NCBI GenBank assembly: GCA_014860585.1
Contig: JACZJL010000044.1
Coordinates: 1-39,342 of the forward strand
Source: Bacteroidales bacterium
GTDB lineage: Bacteria > Bacteroidota > Bacteroidia > Bacteroidales > 4484-276
Length of the DNA: 39,342 nucleotides
Direction of reading: 5' to 3'
In this document: positions 32,285 to 39,342 of the stretch, in pieces
Layout of the letters: every line of letters starts with the position of its first letter
How positions within the stretch are numbered: the first letter of the stretch is position 1
Program-made: the position numbers and the translations under genes
Notes under the pieces: generated by a model
The model's input: only the letters and a program-made list of their open reading frames with translations
The model's database searches: none
Told to the model about the DNA's origin: nothing

Positions 32285-32560
32285 GTGAGGAATAGGACGA
32301 ATAAGTGTGTAAAAGATAGATATGCAGCACATCAGGTGGTTGGTTTGTGTTGTAACTACGGGCGAGGTTTTTAGGTAAAAAGATTGAATATTGACCATAA
32401 GACTCCATTGGAGAGCACTGAATTTTACCTGTCGAATCCTGAAGATGTAAACCTGATGTTGTCTTACAAACCCGTCAAAATATAGAAAACTGAAATCCCA
32501 AATGTTGAACGCAGAAATTTAAATACCGCTGGAGAAAGTTATTACCCGATCGCATTGATT
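32285..32560. other. Intergenic stretch without recognised content
   Basis: Between the mdh terminator and waaA I see no gene, RNA or clear repeat. Short frames here are not supported by any recognisable protein. It presumably contains the waaA promoter, which I could not place. Confidence 0.6.
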
Positions 32561-33793
32561 ATGTTTTTAATCTATACTATTTTTATTCAAATTTATCTCC
32601 TGTTGATCCGCATCAGCAGCTTTTTCAATCCGAAAGCAATGCTTTGGCTGGAGGGGAGGAGGGATATTTTTAAAAGGATGGAGTCAACAATCATCCACGA
32701 CAGGCCGATAGTATGGTTTCATTGTGCCTCGCTGGGCGAGTTTGAGCAGGGGAGGCCGGTAATTGAAGCGTTCAGGGAGGCCTTTCCGGAAAAAAGAATT
32801 CTGCTCACCTTTTTCTCACCATCGGGCTACGAAATCAGGAAAAATTACACGGGCGCCGATTACATTTTTTACCTTCCGATTGATACGGCAAAAAATGCTA
32901 AAAGGTTTGTCGGGATTGCAAAGCCGACCCTTGCCGTATTTGTTAAATACGAATATTGGTTTAATTACATGCGGGTGTTGAAAAGTAAAAACATTCCCTG
33001 CATTTACATTTCAGCTATTTTCAGACCCGGGCAGCGATTCTTTAAACCCTGGGGGAGATGGCAATTGAAACAGCTAAAGAAAGTGGATCACTTTTTTGTG
33101 CAGAATGGAACTTCGGCAAATCTCCTGCATGGCGCTGGGATAAGCCAGGTAACCATCAGCGGCGATACGCGTTTCGACCGGGTTTCGGGAATAGCCAGTC
33201 GAAAGAAAGATTTTCCTTTGATTGAAACATTTGCAGGGGAAAATCACGTGCTTCTTGCCGGTAGTACCTGGCCTGCCGATGAAGAGATGATCACAGGGCT
33301 AATCAATGAAAATCATCCGGGATTGAAATTCATTTTCGCCCCTCATGAAGTGCATCCGGAACGTATCCGTTCGCTGATGAAAAAACTTCCGGGAACCTCG
33401 TTAAAGTTTTCTGAAGCCCGTGAGGAAAATGTTCATAATGCGAAGGTGCTGGTGATTGACAGCATCGGCATACTTTCCCATCTTTATCAGTATGCGACAA
33501 TTGCATACATCGGCGGAGGGTTTGGCGTAGGGATCCATAATATCCTTGAAGCGGCAACTTTCGGTAAACCCGTCATTTTTGGCCCAAATTACAGTAAATT
33601 CCCGGAAGCTGTTGAGCTGATCGGAAAAGGGGGTGCATTCAGCATTAACACAACAGAACAATTTCTGCAGATAACTGCTGATTTGTTGAATGATGCAGCC
33701 AAACTCAGGAAAGCATCGATCATAGCGGGCGATTATGTAGCTGAAAAGTGTGGTGCAACAACGTTGATTATGAATTATCTGAAAAAAATCTAA
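32561..33793 (+). CDS. waaA: 3-deoxy-D-manno-octulosonic acid (Kdo) transferase
   Basis: Adds Kdo to lipid A precursors at the inner membrane, a core step of lipopolysaccharide synthesis. After an N-terminal anchor (MFLIYTIFIQIYLLLIRISS) the GT-B fold starts with WFHCASLGEFEQGRPVIEAF, holding the catalytic glutamate of this family. The nucleotide half has VLLAGSTWPADEEM, IFAPHEVHPERI and the donor site YIGGGFGVGIHNILEAATFG. At 410 residues it is typical. The ATG at 32561 is chosen over the TTG six bases earlier. Its stop overlaps the end of the convergent xerD gene by four bases. Confidence 0.95.
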   Translation: MFLIYTIFIQIYLLLIRISSFFNPKAMLWLEGRRDIFKRMESTIIHDRPIVWFHCASLGEFEQGRPVIEAFREAFPEKRILLTFFSPSGYEIRKNYTGADYIFYLPIDTAKNAKRFVGIAKPTLAVFVKYEYWFNYMRVLKSKNIPCIYISAIFRPGQRFFKPWGRWQLKQLKKVDHFFVQNGTSANLLHGAGISQVTISGDTRFDRVSGIASRKKDFPLIETFAGENHVLLAGSTWPADEEMITGLINENHPGLKFIFAPHEVHPERIRSLMKKLPGTSLKFSEAREENVHNAKVLVIDSIGILSHLYQYATIAYIGGGFGVGIHNILEAATFGKPVIFGPNYSKFPEAVELIGKGGAFSINTTEQFLQITADLLNDAAKLRKASIIAGDYVAEKCGATTLIMNYLKKI

Positions 33794-34698
33794 AGCCTCG
33801 AAAGGGGGTGGTACTTCTCGATGGTTTCCTTGAGCAATCGAGTATCGAGGTGGGTGTAGATTTCGGTCGTGGTGATGGATACATGGCCAAGCATTTCCTG
33901 CACAGCGCGCAGGTTGGCGCCGTTTTCGACCAGGTGTGTTGCAAATGAATGGCGAAGTGTATGCGGACTGATGGTTTTATGAATGCCGGCTCGTTCAGCC
34001 AGGTCTTTTATGATGTAAAATACCATGACCCGCGACAGGCTTGCTCCCCGTTTGTTGAGGAAAACAATGTCTTCGTGCCCCTTTTTAATCTCGATATGCG
34101 GCCGGATGTTTTTAATATAATTGTTGATTTGTTTGATGGCCAGGTCGCCGATGGGTATCCAGCGCTGCTTGCTCCCTTTTCCAAGCACCCGAACAAAACC
34201 CAGGTCGAAATAGAGATCAGAAATCTTCAATGCAGTGCATTCCGACACACGCAAACCACACCCATACAGTGTTTCGATGATAGCAAGGTTCCGGCTTCCT
34301 TCAGGTTTTGATAAGTCGATGGCGTTAATCATTTTTTTTATTTCCTCCTGGCTCAGTGTGTCGGGAAGATGACGGGAGAGCCTTGGTGTTTCGAGCAGTT
34401 CGGTAGGGTCGGTGTTTACAAGGTCCTCAATCATTAAGTATTTGTAGAAAGCACGAATTCCTGAAATCGTTCTCGACTGCGATGATGCGCGTCCGCCGCT
34501 TTCGCCCAGCCATCCGACAAATTCCTCCAGGTGTTTCAATTCAAGGGTTTCAGGTGAAACGCTCTGATGGTTATTTTCCTCAAGATAACGCACCAGAAGA
34601 CGTATGTCGTGCATGTAGGCTTCAACGGTATTGGCCGAGAGCGACTTTTCGAGTTGCAGAAACGATTTGAACCCCCTGATGTAGATTTCCCAGTTCAT
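33790..34698 (-). CDS. xerD: Tyrosine recombinase XerD
   Basis: Acts with a partner Xer protein at dif to resolve chromosome dimers. It has a SAM-like N-terminal domain (about 1-95; FKSFLQLEKSLSANTVEAYMHDI) and a catalytic domain with the full set R (YGCGLRVSE), K (LGKGSKQRWIPI), H-x-x-R (HTLRHSFATHL), H (MLGHVSI) and Y (TEIYTHL). The length of 302 and the segments fit housekeeping XerD rather than a phage integrase, and no mobile genes are near. It overlaps the waaA end by four bases. Confidence 0.94.
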   Translation of the reverse strand: MNWEIYIRGFKSFLQLEKSLSANTVEAYMHDIRLLVRYLEENNHQSVSPETLELKHLEEFVGWLGESGGRASSQSRTISGIRAFYKYLMIEDLVNTDPTELLETPRLSRHLPDTLSQEEIKKMINAIDLSKPEGSRNLAIIETLYGCGLRVSECTALKISDLYFDLGFVRVLGKGSKQRWIPIGDLAIKQINNYIKNIRPHIEIKKGHEDIVFLNKRGASLSRVMVFYIIKDLAERAGIHKTISPHTLRHSFATHLVENGANLRAVQEMLGHVSITTTEIYTHLDTRLLKETIEKYHPLSRL

Positions 34699-34781
34699 TT
34701 GATATTGGATAGTGCCTGGTTCGTTATTTATTTCTGAAAATTTCGGGGAGCATTAATATGAGAATTGATTAAGCAGCAGTT

Positions 34782-35630
34782 TTAATTTTTCTCCAGTTGT
34801 TCAACAATCTTTCCCACCAGACGGCTGGCGCCAATGCGGAAGAAATGCTTGTTGAGCCAATCCTTGCCCAACACTTCTTTTACCATGAGGTAATAATGAA
34901 TGGCGTCGTTGGGTTCGGCAATTCCACCGGCAGCTTTTATCCCGATCATTTTTCCTGTTTTTTCATAGTATTCCCTGATGGTGTCGAGCATGATCAGGAA
35001 GGATTCGGGGGTGGCTGCAGGTTTTATTTTGCCGGTGGAGGTTTTCAGGAAATCAGCTCCGCCGTTGATGGCAATTTCACATGCTAAACGAATATTTGCT
35101 ACGGTCTCCAACTCTCCGGTTTCCAAAATGACTTTCATTTTTGCCTTACCACAAGCAACTTTCATCGCTGAGACTTCATTTAACAGTTCTTCAGGTTGGT
35201 TCATGAGCACCTTTTCGCGCGAAATCACGACATCAATCTCATCAGCACCCTGGCCGGCACACCATTCCACCTCCTTCACCTTGAGGTCAACCGGCAGTTG
35301 ACCCGATGGGAAACCACCGGCGACCGTTGCCACTTCGATGGATGTTCCCTCAAGGAATTTTCTGGCAGGCAGGATAAAAGGCATATAAAAACAGACTGCA
35401 GCTACCGTGCAAGGTACACGATGTTTTTCGGTTAAAGTGCCGGCGTAACCGCACAATTTGGATATTTTATCTTTGGTATCACTGCCCTCGAGTGTGGTAA
35501 TGTCAATCATTCCGAGGATTTTACCAAGCATCTTGATTTGATCTTCAATTGAAAATTGCTGCCGGGCTATTTCTGCAGCTCTGGCTGTAAGTTCATTGTA
35601 ATTAAGACTGTAAGGATTAAATTTGGTCAT
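34782..35630 (-). CDS. deoC: Deoxyribose-phosphate aldolase
   Basis: Cleaves 2-deoxyribose-5-phosphate to glyceraldehyde-3-phosphate and acetaldehyde, in deoxynucleoside salvage. The class I aldolase lysine is in FLKTSTGKI near 200, and the second lysine is in GIKAAGGIA near 232. VEWCAGQGADEIDVVISRE and the acceptor part VILETGEL are also present. At 282 residues it is slightly longer than the E. coli enzyme, as usual in this phylum, with an extra N-terminal helical part. It starts four bases after the KamA-like gene ends, so the two are cotranscribed. A link between their functions is not obvious. Confidence 0.95.
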   Translation of the reverse strand: MTKFNPYSLNYNELTARAAEIARQQFSIEDQIKMLGKILGMIDITTLEGSDTKDKISKLCGYAGTLTEKHRVPCTVAAVCFYMPFILPARKFLEGTSIEVATVAGGFPSGQLPVDLKVKEVEWCAGQGADEIDVVISREKVLMNQPEELLNEVSAMKVACGKAKMKVILETGELETVANIRLACEIAINGGADFLKTSTGKIKPAATPESFLIMLDTIREYYEKTGKMIGIKAAGGIAEPNDAIHYYLMVKEVLGKDWLNKHFFRIGASRLVGKIVEQLEKN

Positions 35631-35634
35631 CGTG

Positions 35635-37833
35635 TCAATTATTGATTATCTCCATTTCAAAGTTTGTCATTTCATCGGTAGCTTCAAAATCATATTCAGG
35701 ATAGCTGTATAGTGGAAAACGTTTTTCAGTAGCGCCGATCGAATATCCGTAAAGGGTCTGGTATTCGTTCACATCTTCACCCAATTGGTCAAACTGGCGG
35801 ATCAACTCAGCAATTGATTTCGACTCGACGATAACAACTTTTCCCATTTCGTCAATTACAGGGCTGTGCCTGCGATTGGGGTCATGGTCGAACTCGAGAA
35901 TCCGACGGCCATCTTCAGTAATTCCAATAGTCCGGAAAGAGAGACTTTTGCCTACGCCCGGCATATTGAGCACGTTACGGTCGGTACCTAAAAACGGCGC
36001 CCCGGCTGCAGCGCGCAGGTGGTTGATTTTTTTAACCATTTGATTTCCATCAATCGGATGTCCTGAAAAATGTTCCATAAAACTCTTCGGGATTCTGCCA
36101 ATTGCTTTCTCTTCTATCTGCTCCTGCATGGCTCTTGCATTTGTGGCAAAATTATGTTTATTTTCACTAAAGCCTTTTACCGAAAAAGTGTAATAGGTCA
36201 ATACTCCGATGTCGTTAAGCACTTTTCGCAGTTTTGCCGTATGGCCGCGACGTGCGGCTGCCACAGTGAATACTTGCTGGTTGGTGACAATCCACCCTGC
36301 CGAGAGCAATTTTGATACAGCCTTTTTGACCTCCGGTGTGATTTCCATGGCCGATTCAAAATGTGTTTGAATGACAAACTGAGCGAAACCGATACCGGAA
36401 GCTTTTTCTCTGAATCCGGCCAGGATACTGATCAAATCAGGAGTGATGCGCTGAGGGAGATAAACCGGTAGTCTTGTACCCAGCCTGATTCTTAGCATCT
36501 CAGCCAGTTTTTCGCCTTCGGGGCGGTTTTCGTTGGCTGTTTTTTTTCGTAATGCCATGTCATACACTTCATCAAGTATCAGTTGCAGTGAGGCATCACG
36601 GCTCATCAGTGCATCGCCTCCGGTGATCAGAATGTCGCGCAACTGGGCGTCATGTTCAAAATAGGACATCAGACGTTTCAGTTTTAATGGCCAGGTTTCC
36701 CTGGGTGCCAGGCTTTCGAGATTGAAGTTCAGGTGACCGCTCTGGAATTCGTACATGCGCTGGCACGAAACGCACAATCCGCCACAGGTGCGTCCTGCTG
36801 TATCAGGGATCAAAATGGCCACTTCCGGGTACCGTCGATGGATGTTGCGGTAAGAGGGGAGTATCCATCCGGCGGCATTGGGTTTCCCCGGCTCCACAAT
36901 ATCTTCCTTTTCCCACGCAACAATATGTCCGTATTCCTCAACCAGTTCTTCACTCATAAAAACGTAATCCCTGATGGCCAGGTCAGCGCCCGCAAGCTCG
37001 GAAGGTGCATCCACATTGAGCAAAGAGAGATAATACGGATTCACGAAAACCGGAATTTTCTTCAAACGCGCTTTCTCCATGAGTTCCAGTGTTTCCTGGC
37101 TCAACGAATGATCAAGCATTTCGTTGAGCAGTTCTGGTGTGCGAATGGCAAATTTCAGATGAAAATGACTGGTATCCCACCACTGCAGAGCCCGCTCGTA
37201 TTTTTGCTCCCGGGTCATCCCTTCGTCAAAATAGTACCGCGAACTTATCCCGACTCCCTGCTCAAGACGTTGTATAATTATGCCAAGGATTCGCATTTTG
37301 TTTGATTGCCTCATTTTTACTACCTTGCTCTCCAATCCTGACTGGTGCCGGCTCATCCAATGTTCCACCAGTTCCCTTGCCGGTTTTTGTGGTTTAAGCT
37401 TTCCTGAAAACTGCCTTAGGAGTTGAAGCATGTCATAGAAGTAATCATCATTGGCAAAACTGCGGCCCGTATTTGCGGCATCCCAAAGATGACCAAAAGG
37501 TTGGTTGATAATGATCTCGCCGCGCAAATTGAGGTCTTCAAAAGTTCTGCCCTCGTTGCTTATGTAATCAAGTATTCTGATGGCGGCAATTTCCTGCCAT
37601 TCCAACTTCTCGAATGCTTTACGCCCGGAAGTCCTTTCCTCGTAAAAACTGAGGGCATGATCACGTCCGCTCAGAAATGACAGCACCCATGCTTTCAATC
37701 CGGCGTTTACCTCATCGGTACTTTTTGCATGGGAAAATAACTCCTTGATTTTTGGATTCTCCTCAAGAATCGTCCGGACAATCTTCTGTGATTTAATCCC
37801 GATCACAGGTTTTATTCTTTGTGCTTTACTCAT
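35635..37833 (-). CDS. KamA-like radical SAM protein (lysine 2,3-aminomutase family, long form)
   Basis: Radical SAM enzyme of 732 residues. The iron-sulfur motif is C350-x3-C354-x2-C357 (CGGLCVSC), followed by the SAM-site strand RDILITGGDALMSRD. A conserved lysine at about 629 stands in NMPGVGKSL, where lysine 2,3-aminomutase has PGGGGK for PLP. The family's usual size is about 420 residues. Here some 300 residues precede the radical domain, with no recognised fold, and an insertion of about 75 residues separates the cysteines from the lysine. Substrate and reaction cannot be read from the sequence; lysine aminomutation is one possibility. The ATG at 37833 is preferred over the TTG six bases earlier. 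It is first in a transcript with deoC. Confidence 0.85.
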   Translation of the reverse strand: MSKAQRIKPVIGIKSQKIVRTILEENPKIKELFSHAKSTDEVNAGLKAWVLSFLSGRDHALSFYEERTSGRKAFEKLEWQEIAAIRILDYISNEGRTFEDLNLRGEIIINQPFGHLWDAANTGRSFANDDYFYDMLQLLRQFSGKLKPQKPARELVEHWMSRHQSGLESKVVKMRQSNKMRILGIIIQRLEQGVGISSRYYFDEGMTREQKYERALQWWDTSHFHLKFAIRTPELLNEMLDHSLSQETLELMEKARLKKIPVFVNPYYLSLLNVDAPSELAGADLAIRDYVFMSEELVEEYGHIVAWEKEDIVEPGKPNAAGWILPSYRNIHRRYPEVAILIPDTAGRTCGGLCVSCQRMYEFQSGHLNFNLESLAPRETWPLKLKRLMSYFEHDAQLRDILITGGDALMSRDASLQLILDEVYDMALRKKTANENRPEGEKLAEMLRIRLGTRLPVYLPQRITPDLISILAGFREKASGIGFAQFVIQTHFESAMEITPEVKKAVSKLLSAGWIVTNQQVFTVAAARRGHTAKLRKVLNDIGVLTYYTFSVKGFSENKHNFATNARAMQEQIEEKAIGRIPKSFMEHFSGHPIDGNQMVKKINHLRAAAGAPFLGTDRNVLNMPGVGKSLSFRTIGITEDGRRILEFDHDPNRRHSPVIDEMGKVVIVESKSIAELIRQFDQLGEDVNEYQTLYGYSIGATEKRFPLYSYPEYDFEATDEMTNFEMEIINN

Positions 37834-37884
37834 AATCAATTAATTGTGCTGCTGTCTAATCCTACCCGCCGCTATGCTACCGTG

Positions 37885-37915
37885 CAAAAGTACTGTTTTT
37901 AATTTAGAAAATCAA
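37885..37915 (-). promoter_or_regulatory. Promoter of the KamA-like / deoC operon
   Basis: On the minus strand TTG (37915-37913), 20 bases, then TACTTTTG (37892-37885) fits the Bacteroidota -33 / -7 pattern, with only three of four bases in the -33 box. The leader to the ATG would be about 45 bases. Confidence 0.5.
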
Positions 37916-37997
37916 CCCCGGCATCTGCAAAAATAGGAAATTGCAATGTATGAATCAATTGTTTGTGAATCTAAAACACTTGTTTGTCAGGCAAGTA

Positions 37998-38037
37998 TAA
38001 TTTTGATTTATGCTTTTGTTAAAGATTTCTAATTTTG
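37998..38037 (+). promoter_or_regulatory. Two possible -7 boxes for the M19 dipeptidase gene
   Basis: TAATTTTG occurs at 37998-38005 and again at 38030-38037, both fitting TAnnTTTG, ahead of the ATG at 38082. Neither has a TTTG at exactly 20 bases. Either would place the transcript start after the upstream ATG at 38010 and so favours the shorter lipoprotein start. Confidence 0.3.
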
Positions 38038-38081
38038 AAGCCGGAACACAAACCTCTAATTCATATTCTAAACCACCTTGT

Positions 38082-39326
38082 ATGACTAAATACTTGATGA
38101 TTTTATTCGCATTTTTGTTAAGTTGCAATCCAATGAGTGAAGAAGAAAGAATTGCTCTGAAGGCTTTGCAGATCCATGCGGGGATTTTAACCATCGATTC
38201 ACACACCGACACGCCGTTGTACCTCACCAGACCGGGCTATGACTTTGCTTCCCGTCAGGATGCAAAATCGCATGGCAGCAAACTGGATATTCCGCGGATG
38301 AAGGATGGCGGGTTGGATGCTGTTTTTTTTGCCGTATTCGTTGGCCAGGGTGAACGGTCGGAAGCGGGCAATGAAAAGGCTTTTAAGCGAGCAGAACTAG
38401 TGTTTGACTCAGTTTTGGCAGTTATTAGCCGAAATTCCGGAGAAGTTGAAATAGCTTTCAATCCTGAGGATGCTTTTCGTCTGAAAGAGGCCGGGAAGCG
38501 AGCCATTTTTGTTGGCCTCGAAAACGGTTATCCCATAGGTAATGACCTCTCGCTGATCAGGCATATTTACGACCGTGGCGCCAGGTACATCACGCTGTGC
38601 CATACAGCAAACAATGATATTTGCGATTCTTCAACTGATTCGACCGAATTCAACGGACTGAGCGAATTTGGTGAAAATGTAGTCCGGGAAATGAACCAAC
38701 TGGGGATGATGATAGACGTTTCACATATTTCCGACAGCGCTTTTTTTGATGTGATCAGATTGTCAACTGTTCCTGTGATCGCTTCCCATTCGTCGGCTCG
38801 AGCAATCTGCGACAACCCCCGGAATCTCAACGATGAGATGCTGGTGGCTCTGGCCGGAAACGGCGGTGTGATTCAGGTTTGCCTGCTAAGCGATTATGTA
38901 AAAAAGATGCCTCCAAATCCTGAACGCGACAGCGTGATGGCAGGGCTCAGGGTAAAATATCGCAACTACAGCGAACTGTCTGATGCAGAAATGGATTCGG
39001 CCAGAGTCGAATGGCGTGCCATGAACCAAAAATTCCCACCTAACCTCGCTACCGTGAAAGACTACGTGGATCATATTGATCATATCGTTGCGGTAGCCGG
39101 AATTGATCATGTGGGGATCGGCAGCGATTTTGACGGCGGCGGCGGTCTTGAGGATTGTTTTGATGTGAGCCAGTTCCCGAATATAACCATCGAGTTGGTC
39201 AGACGCGGTTATTCCGAAGAGGACATCCGAAAAATATGGGGAGAAAACCTGTTTCGGGTGATGCGGGAAGTGAACAGCAAGGCGGGATCTGAAGGGATTA
39301 ATTACACTTCATTAATTAAAAAATAA
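38082..39326 (+). CDS. Membrane dipeptidase (M19 family) lipoprotein
   Basis: Zinc dipeptidase of the renal dipeptidase family, here a lipoprotein of 414 residues (signal MTKYLMILFAFLLSC, lipobox LLSC at about 12-15). The zinc motif H-x-D is in IDSHTDTPLYL near residue 44, the bridging glutamate is in VGLENGYPIG near 145, and two further histidines are in DVSHISD and ASHSSARA. The substrate strand HVGIGSDFDGGGG lies near 345. All family ligands are thus present and the enzyme should be active, probably on dipeptides in the periplasm or at the cell surface. The ATG at 38082 is chosen because the signal starts there; a frame open from 38010 adds only polar residues. Confidence 0.93.
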   Translation: MTKYLMILFAFLLSCNPMSEEERIALKALQIHAGILTIDSHTDTPLYLTRPGYDFASRQDAKSHGSKLDIPRMKDGGLDAVFFAVFVGQGERSEAGNEKAFKRAELVFDSVLAVISRNSGEVEIAFNPEDAFRLKEAGKRAIFVGLENGYPIGNDLSLIRHIYDRGARYITLCHTANNDICDSSTDSTEFNGLSEFGENVVREMNQLGMMIDVSHISDSAFFDVIRLSTVPVIASHSSARAICDNPRNLNDEMLVALAGNGGVIQVCLLSDYVKKMPPNPERDSVMAGLRVKYRNYSELSDAEMDSARVEWRAMNQKFPPNLATVKDYVDHIDHIVAVAGIDHVGIGSDFDGGGGLEDCFDVSQFPNITIELVRRGYSEEDIRKIWGENLFRVMREVNSKAGSEGINYTSLIKK

Positions 39327-39342
39327 TGAGACAATATCTTGA

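Noticed and set aside
32555-32560. TTG start for waaA
   Set aside because: A proper ATG follows two codons later; the TTG adds nothing.
33790-34698. Tyrosine recombinase as sign of a mobile element
   Set aside because: Sequence, length and context fit housekeeping XerD, and no attachment sites or cargo were seen.
38010-38081. Upstream ATG for the M19 dipeptidase
   Set aside because: It would place 24 polar residues before an evident lipoprotein signal, and possible promoter boxes lie within it.
1-39342. CRISPR arrays, tRNA, rRNA or phage genes
   Set aside because: No regularly spaced direct repeats, cloverleaf or ribosomal sequences, or phage proteins were seen in the gaps between genes.

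Overview
The window looks like ordinary chromosome from a member of the Bacteroidota, probably a Bacteroidales-like or related environmental or marine lineage. The signs are a menaquinone-type succinate dehydrogenase in the order sdhC-sdhA-sdhB, the Bacteroidota block nadK / DUF6089 / uppS / bamA / ompH / ompH, many outer-membrane beta-barrel proteins and lipoproteins, A-rich leaders with few Shine-Dalgarno sequences, and promoters resembling the Bacteroidota form (TTTG, about 20 bases, TAnnTTTG). No rRNA, tRNA, CRISPR array, transposase or prophage gene was seen. The assignment is inference from gene content; no taxonomic search was possible.

Left part (1-8000). A truncated proline dehydrogenase runs off the left edge. 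Divergent from it is a full-length OvoA (ovothiol biosynthesis), followed by a small AT-rich orphan gene that ends in a long imperfect palindrome and looks like an inserted cassette. Then come a TspO-related membrane protein, an AraC-type regulator, a pirin with an unusual N-terminal extension, and a YceI protein. Bases 7556-8008 carry no gene; they hold several short palindromic repeats and the terminator of the sdh operon.

Central part (8009-28300). The sdhCAB operon is followed, divergently, by an Xaa-Pro aminopeptidase and an alpha/beta hydrolase. A long leftward stretch then handles the cell envelope: two OmpH/Skp chaperones, BamA, undecaprenyl diphosphate synthase, a DUF6089 barrel, a DUF5011-like lipoprotein and NAD kinase. 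Beyond these lie an LVIVD lipoprotein with a barrel partner and a four-gene unit: ECF sigma factor, Cys-rich lipoprotein, a protein joining an anti-sigma-like N-terminus to a barrel, and a free barrel. After a repeat-rich gap comes a one-POTRA Omp85-like protein.

Right part (28337-39342). This holds a CBS-domain protein, RsgA, a small cupin, a PrsW-like membrane protein that seems to lack its catalytic residues, malate dehydrogenase, Kdo transferase WaaA, XerD, a two-gene operon of a long KamA-like radical SAM protein and deoxyribose-phosphate aldolase, and an M19 dipeptidase lipoprotein.

Functionally the window joins central metabolism (sdh, mdh, proline catabolism), outer-membrane building (bamA, ompH, uppS, waaA) and redox or stress genes (ovoA, pirin, yceI). 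The best candidates for something undescribed are the sigma factor / two-membrane barrel unit, the PrsW-like pseudoprotease, the long KamA-like protein and the palindrome-ended cassette. None amounts to clear proof of a new system.
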